Below are positions 10,184 through 20,700 of a DNA stretch of 64,000 bases, piece after piece. The position numbers and the translations under genes were made by a program. Numbering within the stretch: position 1 is the stretch's first letter; each line of letters starts with the position of its first letter. Source of the stretch: Flavobacterium marginilacus (lineage in GTDB: Bacteria; Bacteroidota; Bacteroidia; Flavobacteriales; Flavobacteriaceae); assembly GCF_026870155.1 (NCBI RefSeq), contig NZ_CP113975.1, forward strand, positions 5,208,001-5,272,000, given 5' to 3'. The notes beneath the pieces were generated by a model. The model searched no databases. It was not told where the DNA came from and saw nothing but the letters and a program-made list of their open reading frames with translations.

Positions 10184-13100
10184 TTACTGTATTTGAGGAT
10201 GCACTGCAGCCTGTTGTGCTATCGGTAACTGTAAGGGTATAGCGTTAGATGACAGACCTGTTACCGTTACTGTATTTCCTGATTTTGTTATCTGTGAGGC
10301 AGCAACTGATGGCGATAATACATAAGTGTAGTTTCCTGTACTGCTCGCGCCTGTTACTGTAAATACTGCCGTACCGTCTGCTGTGCCAAAACATTTTTCA
10401 TCTGTTTTAACTCCTGATACTGCAACTGCAGGTGACGGATCTATCGTTTTTGATGCCTGCTTGGTACAGCCGTTGGCATCTTTTACTTCAAATACATAGT
10501 TCCCTGGAAGAAGTCCTGTAAAGATTCCGCTCGATGCGCCTGTTGCATTGACCGTGGTTCCTGAAACTATCGTGTAAGCAATCGGAGCTGCTCCTCCAAC
10601 TGATGTAAGGGTAATGCCCGTTGTTGTCGAATTACACGTAATCGGAGTAAGGCCTGTGAAAGTAATTCCTGTAGGCGGGTTTAATTTCTTAACGGTAATG
10701 TTTTGGGATACTGTTGTACACCCGTTAGCATCTTTTACCTGGTAAGCGATTACCTGGTCGGATGTTCCGTTGTCATTTACTGTATAAGTGTTTACTGAGG
10801 TAAAGCCGCCTCCATTAAAACTGTAGGTATAAGCTCCTGTTCCCCCTGATGCGCTTACTGTTACAACAGCAGACGTGCTGCAGGTGGTTGTAGCCGGTGC
10901 TGCAGCTGAAGCCGATAAGGCGGCGGCTGGCTCGTTTATAACAACTGCTGTGGATGCTGATGTACAGCCCAGTGCATCGGTAATTACGATATCATAAGTC
11001 CCTGCCGTAAGTCCTGCAGTCACTGCTGTGGCTGAAACTGCTGTACCTCCTTTAGTAACGCTGTACGTATACGGCGCTTTGCCTGATGTCGGTGTAATTG
11101 TGATGCTTCCTGTGGCATCTCCTTTACATTTAACATCTTCTTTATTAGTGCTTAAGGTTAAGACAGTTGCTTTTGTATTTACAATTACATCTGCTGAAAC
11201 TGCCTGGCACGCTGGTGATGCTGAGTCAGTAACTCTAAATCTATAGGTTCCTGCTGCAGATGTTACATATGGGTTTGATATTCCTGTAGTATAACTAACT
11301 CCGCCATTTGAGGAAACTGCATACGTATAAGCACCAGTACCCCCGTTGGCTGATAAATTAATAGTCGTATTTGGAGTACAGGCGGTATCCGCTGCCGGGG
11401 AGGCAGTAAGGGTCAATTGCGGTGCAACTGTATAAGGCTTGAAATCCACACAGCCAAATCCGTCTTTTACGTATAAAGTATAACTGCCGGGTGTTAAGCT
11501 GAATGTCGGGCTCGGCTGATAAGTGATTCCGTCTTTACTGTAGCTCAGTGTCCCTGTCCCTGTTCCGCTAACGGTAACTGAAACCGCTGTTCCAGTATAA
11601 CATTGTGAGGCAGGTGTGTTAATCACAGGAAGGTTCTCTGATCCGATACTAACAGTCTGCTTAACTTCACAGCCGTTGGCGTCTTTTACATAGACATCAA
11701 TACTGCTGGTCAAGACTGCTGTGTCTACTGTAGTGCCTGTTCCATATGCTGTTAGCACTGTTGAACCGCTTGCAGCATAGGCATAAGTATAGCCTGGTGA
11801 TCCGCCGGTTATTGCTGTAATGGACAGTGTTGAAACAGTTGTGCTGCAATTAGTTTTTGTTCCTGAAACATTAAAGGTTATAGCTGTTGCTGCTCCTACT
11901 GTTACTGTATTTGAGGATGCACTGCAGCCTGTTGTGCTATCGGTAACTGTAAGGGTATAGCTGTTAGATGACAGACCTGTTACCGTTACTGTATTTCCTG
12001 ATTTTGTTATCTGTGAGGCAGCAACTGATGGCGATAATACATAAGTGTAGTTTCCTGTACTGCTCGCGCCTGTTACTGTAAATACTGCCGTACCGTCTGC
12101 TGTGCCAAAACATTTTTCATCTGTTTTAACTCCTGATACTGCAACTGCAGGTGACGGATCTATCGTTTTTGATGCCTGCTTGGTACAGCCGTTGGCATCT
12201 TTTACTTCAAATACATAGTTCCCTGGAAGAAGTCCTGTAAAGATTCCGCTCGATGCGCCTGTTGCATTGACCGTGGTTCCTGAAACTATCGTGTAAGCAA
12301 TCGGAGCTGCTCCTCCAACTGATGTAAGGGTAATACCCGTTGTTGTCGAATTACACGTAATCGGAGTAAGGCCTGTGAAAGTAATTCCTGTAGGCGGGTT
12401 TAATTTCTTAACGGTAATGTTTTGGGATACTGTTGTACACCCGTTAGCATCTTTTACCTGGTAAGCGATTACCTGGTCGGATGTTCCGTTGTCATTTACT
12501 GTATAAGTGTTTACTGAGGTAAAGCCGCCTCCATTAAAACTGTAGGTATAAGCTCCTGTTCCCCCTGATGCGCTTACTGTTACAACAGCTGACGTGCTGC
12601 AGGTGGTTGTAGCCGGTGCTGCAGCTGAAGCCGATAAAGCTGTGGATGGCTCGTTTATAACAACTGCTGTGGATGCTGATGTACAGCCCAGTGCATCGGT
12701 AATTACGATATCATAAGTCCCTGCCGTAAGTCCTGCAGTCACTGCTGTGGCTGAAACTGCTGTCCCTCCTTTGCTAACGCTGTAAGTATACGGCGCTTTG
12801 CCTGATGTCGGTGTAATTGTGATGCTTCCTGTAGCGTCTCCTTTACATTTAACATCTTCTTTTGTAGTGCTTAAGGTTAAAACAGTTGCTTTTGTGCTGA
12901 CAATAACATCTGCTGAAACTGCCTGGCACGCTGGTGATGCTGAGTCAGTAACTCTAAATCTATAGGTTCCTGCTGCAGATGTTACATATGGGTTTGATAT
13001 TCCTGTAGTATAACTAACTCCGCCATTTGAGGAAACTGCATACGTATAAGCACCAGTACCCCCGTTGGCTGATAAATTAATAGTCGTATTTGGAGTACAG

Positions 13101-15196
13101 GCGGTATCCGCTGCCGGGGAGGCAGTAAGGGTCAATTGCGGTGCAACTGTATAAGGCTTGAAATCCACACAGCCAAATCCGTCTTTTACGTATAAAGTAT
13201 AACTGCCGGGTGTTAAGCTGAATGTCGGGCTCGGCTGATAAGTGATTCCGTCTTTACTGTAGCTCAGTGTCCCTGTCCCTGTTCCGCTAACGGTAACTGA
13301 AACCGCTGTTCCAGTATAACATTGTGAGGCAGGTGTGTTAATCACAGGAAGGTTCTCTGATCCGATACTAACAGTCTGCTTAACTTCACAGCCGTTGGCG
13401 TCTTTTACATAGACATCAATACTGCTGGTCAAGACTGCTGTGTCTACTGTAGTGCCTGTTCCATATGCTGTTAGCACTGTTGAACCGCTTGCAGCATAGG
13501 CATAAGTATAGCCTGGTGATCCGCCGGTTATTGCTGTAATGGACAGTGTTGAAACAGTTGTGCTGCAATTAGTTTTTGTTCCTGAAACATTAAAGGTTAT
13601 AGCTGTTGCTGCTCCTACTGTTACTGTATTTGAGGATGCACTGCAGCCTGTTGTGCTATCGGTAACTGTAAGGGTATAGCTGTTAGATGACAGACCTGTT
13701 ACCGTTACTGTATTTCCTGATTTTGTTATCTGTGAGGCAGCAACTGATGGCGATAATACATAAGTGTAGTTTCCTGTACTGCTCGCGCCTGTTACTGTAA
13801 ATACTGCCGTACCGTCTGCTGTGCCAAAACATTTTTCATCTGTTTTAACTCCTGATACTGCAACTGCAGGTGACGGATCTATCGTTTTTGATGCCTGCTT
13901 GGTACAGCCGTTGGCATCTTTTACTTCAAATACATAGTTCCCTGGAAGAAGTCCTGTAAAGATTCCGCTCGATGCGCCTGTTGCATTGACCGTGGTTCCT
14001 GAAACTATCGTGTAAGCAATCGGAGCTGCTCCTCCAACTGATGTAAGGGTAATACCCGTTGTTGTCGAATTACACGTAATCGGAGTAAGGCCTGTGAAAG
14101 TAATTCCTGTAGGCGGGTTTAATTTCTTAACGGTAATGTTTTGGGATACTGTTGTACACCCGTTAGCATCTTTTACCTGGTAAGCGATTACCTGGTCGGA
14201 TGTTCCGTTGTCATTTACTGTATAAGTGTTTACTGAGGTAAAGCCGCCTCCATTAAAACTGTAGGTATAAGCTCCTGTTCCCCCTGATGCGCTTACTGTT
14301 ACAACAGCTGACGTGCTGCAGGTGGTTGTAGCCGGTGCTGCAGCTGAAGCCGATAAAGCTGTGGATGGCTCGTTTATAACAACTGCTGTGGATGCTGATG
14401 TACAGCCCAGTGCATCGGTAATTACGATATCATAAGTCCCTGCCGTAAGTCCTGCAGTCACTGCTGTGGCTGAAACTGCTGTCCCTCCTTTGCTAACGCT
14501 GTAAGTATACGGCGCTTTGCCTGATGTCGGTGTAATTGTGATGCTTCCTGTAGCGTCTCCTTTACATTTAACATCTTCTTTTGTAGTGCTTAAGGTTAAA
14601 ACAGTTGCTTTTGTGCTGACAATAACATCTGCTGAAACTGCCTGGCACGCTGGTGATGCTGAGTCAGTAACTCTAAATCTATAGGTTCCTGCTGCTGCTG
14701 TTACATATGGGTTTGATATTCCTGTAGTATAACTAACTCCGCCATTTGAAGAAACTGCATACGTATAAGCCCCAGTACCACCGTTGGCTGATAAATTAAT
14801 AGTCGTATTTGGAGTACAGGCGGTATCCGCTGCCGGGGAGGCAGTAAGGGTCAATTGCGGTGCAACTGTATAAGGCTTGAAATCCACACAGCCAAATCCG
14901 TCTTTTACGTATAAAGTATAACTGCCGGGTGTTAAGCTGAATGTCGGGCTCGGCTGATAAGTGATTCCGTCTTTACTGTAGCTCAGTGTCCCTGTCCCTG
15001 TTCCGCTAACGGTAACTGAAACCGCTGTTCCAGTATAACATTGTGAGGCAGGTGTGTTAATCACAGGAAGGTTCTCTGATCCGATACTAACAGTCTGCTT
15101 AACTTCACAGCCGTTGGCGTCTTTTACATAGACATCAATACTGCTGGTCAAGACTGCTGTGTCTACTGTAGTGCCTGTTCCATATGCTGTTAGCAC
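10184..15196 (-). CDS. SprB-like giant adhesin, internal fragment (about three 573-aa blocks)
   Basis: About three copies of the 573-residue block are read here, in the same frame as the gene's start codon. The copies differ at a few marker positions: V-T-A-A-A or V-T-S-A-A, S-T-K or N-T-K, S-K-G-G or T-K-G-G, and E-P-S-T or E-P-A-A. These markers are shuffled between copies. The fragment ends after a 1-nt deletion at 10241-10246, where other copies read agctgttag. Its upstream side is continuous with sequence back to about 16078, and the apparent GTG start at 15196 is only the first start-like codon in frame. Confidence 0.6.
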   Translation of the reverse strand: MLTAYGTGTTVDTAVLTSSIDVYVKDANGCEVKQTVSIGSENLPVINTPASQCYTGTAVSVTVSGTGTGTLSYSKDGITYQPSPTFSLTPGSYTLYVKDGFGCVDFKPYTVAPQLTLTASPAADTACTPNTTINLSANGGTGAYTYAVSSNGGVSYTTGISNPYVTAAAGTYRFRVTDSASPACQAVSADVIVSTKATVLTLSTTKEDVKCKGDATGSITITPTSGKAPYTYSVSKGGTAVSATAVTAGLTAGTYDIVITDALGCTSASTAVVINEPSTALSASAAAPATTTCSTSAVVTVSASGGTGAYTYSFNGGGFTSVNTYTVNDNGTSDQVIAYQVKDANGCTTVSQNITVKKLNPPTGITFTGLTPITCNSTTTGITLTSVGGAAPIAYTIVSGTTVNATGASSGIFTGLLPGNYVFEVKDANGCTKQASKTIDPSPAVAVSGVKTDEKCFGTADGTAVFTVTGASSTGNYTYVLSPSVAASQITKSGNTVTVTGLSSNSYTLTVTDSTTGCSASSNTVTVGAATAITFNVSGTKTNCSTTVSTLSITAITGGSPGYTYAYAASGSTVLTAYGTGTTVDTAVLTSSIDVYVKDANGCEVKQTVSIGSENLPVINTPASQCYTGTAVSVTVSGTGTGTLSYSKDGITYQPSPTFSLTPGSYTLYVKDGFGCVDFKPYTVAPQLTLTASPAADTACTPNTTINLSANGGTGAYTYAVSSNGGVSYTTGISNPYVTSAAGTYRFRVTDSASPACQAVSADVIVSTKATVLTLSTTKEDVKCKGDATGSITITPTSGKAPYTYSVSKGGTAVSATAVTAGLTAGTYDIVITDALGCTSASTAVVINEPSTALSASAAAPATTTCSTSAVVTVSASGGTGAYTYSFNGGGFTSVNTYTVNDNGTSDQVIAYQVKDANGCTTVSQNITVKKLNPPTGITFTGLTPITCNSTTTGITLTSVGGAAPIAYTIVSGTTVNATGASSGIFTGLLPGNYVFEVKDANGCTKQASKTIDPSPAVAVSGVKTDEKCFGTADGTAVFTVTGASSTGNYTYVLSPSVAASQITKSGNTVTVTGLSSNSYTLTVTDSTTGCSASSNTVTVGAATAITFNVSGTKTNCSTTVSTLSITAITGGSPGYTYAYAASGSTVLTAYGTGTTVDTAVLTSSIDVYVKDANGCEVKQTVSIGSENLPVINTPASQCYTGTAVSVTVSGTGTGTLSYSKDGITYQPSPTFSLTPGSYTLYVKDGFGCVDFKPYTVAPQLTLTASPAADTACTPNTTINLSANGGTGAYTYAVSSNGGVSYTTGISNPYVTSAAGTYRFRVTDSASPACQAVSADVIVNTKATVLTLSTNKEDVKCKGDATGSITITPTSGKAPYTYSVTKGGTAVSATAVTAGLTAGTYDIVITDALGCTSASTAVVINEPAAALSASAAAPATTTCSTSAVVTVSASGGTGAYTYSFNGGGFTSVNTYTVNDNGTSDQVIAYQVKDANGCTTVSQNITVKKLNPPTGITFTGLTPITCNSTTTGITLTSVGGAAPIAYTIVSGTTVNATGASSGIFTGLLPGNYVFEVKDANGCTKQASKTIDPSPAVAVSGVKTDEKCFGTADGTAVFTVTGASSTGNYTYVLSPSVAASQITKSGNTVTVTGLSSNAIPLQLPIAQQAAVHPQIQ

Positions 15197-15971
15197 TGTT
15201 GAACCGCTTGCAGCATAGGCATAAGTATAGCCTGGTGATCCGCCGGTTATTGCTGTAATGGACAGTGTTGAAACAGTTGTGCTGCAATTAGTTTTTGTTC
15301 CTGAAACATTAAAGGTTATAGCTGTTGCTGCTCCTACTGTTACTGTATTTGAGGATGCACTGCAGCCTGTTGTGCTATCGGTAACTGTAAGGGTATAGCT
15401 GTTAGATGACAGACCTGTTACCGTTACTGTATTTCCTGATTTTGTTATCTGTGAGGCAGCAACTGATGGCGATAATACATAAGTGTAGTTTCCTGTACTG
15501 CTCGCGCCTGTTACTGTAAATACTGCCGTACCGTCTGCTGTGCCAAAACATTTTTCATCTGTTTTAACTCCTGATACTGCAACTGCAGGTGACGGATCTA
15601 TCGTTTTTGATGCCTGCTTGGTACAGCCGTTGGCATCTTTTACTTCAAATACATAGTTCCCTGGAAGAAGTCCTGTAAAGATTCCGCTCGATGCGCCTGT
15701 TGCATTGACCGTGGTTCCTGAAACTATCGTGTAAGCAATCGGAGCTGCTCCTCCAACTGATGTAAGGGTAATGCCCGTTGTTGTCGAATTACACGTAATC
15801 GGAGTAAGGCCTGTGAAAGTAATTCCTGTAGGCGGGTTTAATTTCTTAACGGTAATGTTTTGGGATACTGTTGTACACCCGTTAGCATCTTTTACCTGGT
15901 AAGCGATTACCTGGTCGGATGTTCCGTTGTCATTTACTGTATAAGTGTTTACTGAGGTAAAGCCGCCTCCA

Positions 15972-16913
15972 TTAAAACTGTAGGTATAAGCTCCTGTTCC
16001 CCCTGATGCGCTTACTGTTACAACAGCAGACGTGCTGCAGGTGGTTGTAGCCGGTGCTGCAGCTGAAGCCGATAAGGCGTGCTGGCTCGTTTATAACAAC
16101 TGCTGTGGATGCTGATGTACAGCCCAGTGCATCGGTAATTACGATATCATAAGTCCCTGCCGTAAGTCCTGCAGTCACTGCTGTGGCTGAAACTGCTGTA
16201 CCTCCTTTAGTAACGCTGTACGTATACGGCGCTTTGCCTGATGTCGGTGTAATTGTGATGCTTCCTGTGGCATCTCCTTTACATTTAACATCTTCTTTAT
16301 TAGTGCTTAAGGTTAAGACAGTTGCTTTTGTATTTACAATTACATCTGCTGAAACTGCCTGGCACGCTGGTGATGCTGAGTCAGTAACTCTAAATCTATA
16401 GGTTCCTGCTGCAGATGTTACATATGGGTTTGATATTCCTGTAGTATAACTAACTCCGCCATTTGAGGAAACTGCATACGTATAAGCACCAGTACCACCG
16501 TTGGCTGATAAATTAATAGTCGTATTTGGAGTACAGGCGGTATCCGCTGCCGGGGAGGCAGTAAGGGTCAATTGCGGTGCAACTGTATAAGGCTTGAAAT
16601 CCACACAGCCAAATCCGTCTTTTACGTATAAAGTATAACTGCCGGGTGTTAAGCTGAATGTCGGGCTCGGCTGATAAGTGATTCCGTCTTTACTGTAGCT
16701 CAGTGTCCCTGTCCCTGTTCCGCTAACGGTAACTGAAACCGCTGTTCCAGTATAACATTGTGAGGCAGGTGTGTTAATCACAGGAAGGTTCTCTGATCCG
16801 ATACTAACAGTCTGCTTAACTTCACAGCCGTTGGCGTCTTTTACATAGACATCAATACTGCTGGTCAAGACTGCTGTGTCTACTGTAGTGCCTGTTCCAT
16901 ATGCTGTTAGCAC
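15972..16913 (-). CDS. SprB-like giant adhesin, internal fragment (one 573-aa block, shifted frame)
   Basis: This is the out-of-frame stretch between a 1-nt deletion at about 17794-17798 and a 2-nt deletion at about 16077-16082. The two sites are the same position in consecutive repeat copies, one 1719-nt period apart, and together they remove three bases and restore frame. The site is the E-P-A-A / E-P-S-T / E-P-A-T codon cluster where copies naturally differ. The open stretch shows ordinary repeat protein until 16078 and then about 30 unrelated residues. It is not an independent gene. Confidence 0.55.
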   Translation of the reverse strand: MLTAYGTGTTVDTAVLTSSIDVYVKDANGCEVKQTVSIGSENLPVINTPASQCYTGTAVSVTVSGTGTGTLSYSKDGITYQPSPTFSLTPGSYTLYVKDGFGCVDFKPYTVAPQLTLTASPAADTACTPNTTINLSANGGTGAYTYAVSSNGGVSYTTGISNPYVTSAAGTYRFRVTDSASPACQAVSADVIVNTKATVLTLSTNKEDVKCKGDATGSITITPTSGKAPYTYSVTKGGTAVSATAVTAGLTAGTYDIVITDALGCTSASTAVVINEPARLIGFSCSTGYNHLQHVCCCNSKRIRGNRSLYLQF

Positions 16914-17734
16914 TGTTGAACCGCTTGCAGCATAGGCATAAGTATAGCCTGGTGATCCGCCGGTTATTGCTGTAATGGACAGTGTTGAAACAGTTGTGCT
17001 GCAATTAGTTTTTGTTCCTGAAACATTAAAGGTTATAGCTGTTGCTGCTCCTACTGTTACTGTATTTGAGGATGCACTGCAGCCTGTTGTGCTATCGGTA
17101 ACTGTAAGGGTATAGCTGTTAGATGACAGACCTGTTACCGTTACTGTATTTCCTGATTTTGTTATCTGTGAGGCAGCAACTGATGGCGATAATACATAAG
17201 TGTAGTTTCCTGTACTGCTCGCGCCTGTTACTGTAAATACTGCCGTACCGTCTGCTGTGCCAAAACATTTTTCATCTGTTTTAACTCCTGATACTGCAAC
17301 TGCAGGTGACGGATCTATCGTTTTTGATGCCTGCTTGGTACAGCCGTTGGCATCTTTTACTTCAAATACATAGTTCCCTGGAAGAAGTCCTGTAAAGATT
17401 CCGCTCGATGCGCCTGTTGCATTGACCGTGGTTCCTGAAACTATCGTGTAAGCAATCGGAGCTGCTCCTCCAACTGATGTAAGGGTAATACCCGTTGTTG
17501 TCGAATTACACGTAATCGGAGTAAGGCCTGTGAAAGTAATTCCTGTAGGCGGGTTTAATTTCTTAACGGTAATGTTTTGGGATACTGTTGTACAGTCGTT
17601 AGCATCTTTTACCTGGTAAGCGATTACCTGGTCGGATGTTCCGTTGTCATTTACTGTATAAGTGTTTACTGAGGTAAAGCCGCCTCCATTAAAACTGTAG
17701 GTATAAGCTCCTGTTCCCCCTGATGCGCTTACTG

Positions 17735-20700
17735 TTACAACAGCAGACGTGCTGCAGGTGGTTGTAGCCGGTGCTGCAGCTGAAGCCGATAAGGCGCGGC
17801 TGGCTCGTTTATAACAACTGCTGTGGATGCTGATGTACAGCCCAGTGCATCGGTAATTACGATATCATAAGTCCCTGCCGTAAGTCCTGCAGTCACTGCT
17901 GTGGCTGAAACTGCTGTCCCTCCTTTAGTAACGCTGTACGTATACGGCGCTTTGCCTGATGTCGGTGTAATTGTGATGCTTCCTGTGGCATCTCCTTTAC
18001 ATTTAACATCTTCTTTATTAGTGCTTAAGGTTAAGACAGTTGCTTTTGTATTTACAATTACATCTGCTGAAACTGCCTGACACGCTGGTGATGCTGAGTC
18101 AGTAACTCTAAATCTATAGGTTCCTGCTGCAGATGTAATGTATGGATTAGATATTCCTGTAGTATAACTAACTCCGCCATTTGAGGAAACTGCATACGTA
18201 TAAGCGCCAGTACCCCCGTTGGCTGATAAATTAATAGTCGTATTTGGAGTACAGGCGGTATCCGCTGCCGGGGAGGCAGTAAGGGTCAATTGCGGTGCAA
18301 CTGTATAAGGCTTGAAATCCACACAGCCAAATCCGTCTTTTACGTATAAAGTATAACTGCCGGGTGTTAAGCTGAATGTCGGGCTCGGCTGATAAGTGAT
18401 TCCGTCTTTACTGTAGCTCAGTGTCCCTGTCCCTGTTCCGCTAACGGTAACTGAAACCGCTGTTCCAGTATAACATTGTGAGGCAGGTGTGTTAATCACA
18501 GGAAGGTTCTCTGATCCGATACTAACAGTCTGCTTAACTTCACAGCCATTGGCGTCTTTTACATAGACATCAATACTGCTGGTCAAGACTGCTGTGTCTA
18601 CTGTAGTGCCTGTTCCATATGCTGTTAGCACTGTTGAACCGCTTGCAGCATAGGCATAAGTATAGCCTGGTGATCCGCCGGTTATTGCTGTAATGGACAG
18701 TGTTGAAACAGTTGTGCTGCAATTAGTTTTTGTTCCTGAAACATTAAAGGTTATAGCTGTTGCTGCTCCTACTGTTACTGTATTTGAGGATGCACTGCAG
18801 CCTGTTGTGCTATCGGTAACTGTAAGGATATAGCTGTTAGATGACAGACCTGTTACCGTTACTGTATTTCCTGATTTTGTTATCTGTGAGGCAGCAACTG
18901 ATGGCGATAATACATAAGTGTAGTTTCCTGTACTGCTCGCGCCTGTTACTGTAAATACTGCCGTACCGTCTGCTGTGCCAAAACATTTTTCATCTGTTTT
19001 AACTCCTGATACTGCAACTGCAGGTGACGGATCTATCGTTTTTGATGCCTGCTTGGTACAGCCGTTGGCATCTTTTACTTCAAATACATAGTTCCCTGGA
19101 AGAAGTCCTGTAAAGATTCCGCTCGATGCGCCTGTTGCATTGACCGTGGTTCCTGAAACTATCGTGTAAGCAATCGGAGCTGCTCCTCCAACTGATGTAA
19201 GGGTAATGCCCGTTGTTGTCGAATTACACGTAATCGGAGTAAGGCCTGTGAAAGTAATTCCTGTAGGCGGGTTTAATTTCTTAACGGTAATGTTTTGGGA
19301 TACTGTTGTACACCCGTTAGCATCTTTTACCTGGTAAGCGATTACCTGGTCGGATGTTCCGTTGTCATTTACTGTATAAGTGTTTACTGAGGTAAAGCCG
19401 CCTCCATTAAAACTGTAGGTATAAGCTCCTGTTCCCCCTGATGCGCTTACTGTTACAACAGCAGACGTGCTGCAGGTGGTTGTAGCCGGTGCTGCAGCTG
19501 AAGCCGATAAAGCTGTGGATGGCTCGTTTATAACAACTGCTGTGGATGCTGATGTACAGCCCAGTGCATCGGTAATTACGATATCATAAGTCCCTGCCGT
19601 AAGTCCTGCAGTCACTGCTGTGGCTGAAACTGCTGTCCCTCCTTTGCTAACGCTGTAAGTATACGGCGCTTTGCCTGATGTCGGTGTAATTGTGATGCTT
19701 CCTGTAGCGTCTCCTTTACATTTAACATCTTCTTTTGTAGTGCTTAAGGTTAAAACAGTTGCTTTTGTGCTGACAATAACATCTGCTGAAACTGCCTGGC
19801 ACGCTGGTGATGCTGAGTCAGTAACTCTAAATCTATAGGTTCCTGCTGCTGCTGTTACATATGGGTTTGATATTCCTGTAGTATAACTAACGCCGCCATT
19901 TGAAGAAACTGCATACGTATAAGCCCCAGTACCACCGTTGGCTGATAAATTAATAGTCGTATTTGGAGTACAGGCGGTATCCGCTGCCGGGGAGGCAGTA
20001 AGGGTCAATTGCGGTGCAACTGTATAAGGCTTGAAATCCACACAGCCAAATCCGTCTTTTACGTATAAAGTATAACTGCCGGGTGTTAAGCTGAATGTCG
20101 GGCTCGGCTGATAAGTGATTCCGTCTTTACTGTAGCTCAGTGTCCCTGTCCCTGTTCCGCTAACGGTAACTGAAACCGCTGTTCCAGTATAACATTGTGA
20201 GGCAGGTGTGTTAATCACAGGAAGGTTCTCTGATCCGATACTAACAGTCTGCTTAACTTCACAGCCGTTGGCGTCTTTTACATAGACATCAATACTGCTG
20301 GTCAAGACTGCTGTGTCTACTGTAGTGCCTGTTCCATATGCTGTTAGCACTGTTGAACCGCTTGCAGCATAGGCATAAGTATAGCCTGGTGATCCGCCGG
20401 TTATTGCTGTAATGGACAGTGTTGAAACAGTTGTGCTGCAATTAGTTTTTGTTCCTGAAACATTAAAGGTTATAGCTGTTGCTGCTCCTACTGTTACTGT
20501 ATTTGAGGATGCACTGCAGCCTGTTGTGCTATCGGTAACTGTAAGGGTATAGCTGTTAGATGACAGACCTGTTACCGTTACTGTATTTCCTGATTTTGTT
20601 ATCTGTGAGGCAGCAACTGATGGCGATAATACATAAGTGTAGTTTCCTGTACTGCTCGCGCCTGTTACTGTAAATACTGCCGTACCGTCTGCTGTGCCAA

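Noticed and set aside
900..17800. Phase variation by slippage as the cause of the adhesin frame breaks
   Set aside because: The break sites are not simple-sequence tracts; they fall on variant positions or joins between repeat copies and pair up to restore frame. Real mutation is not excluded.
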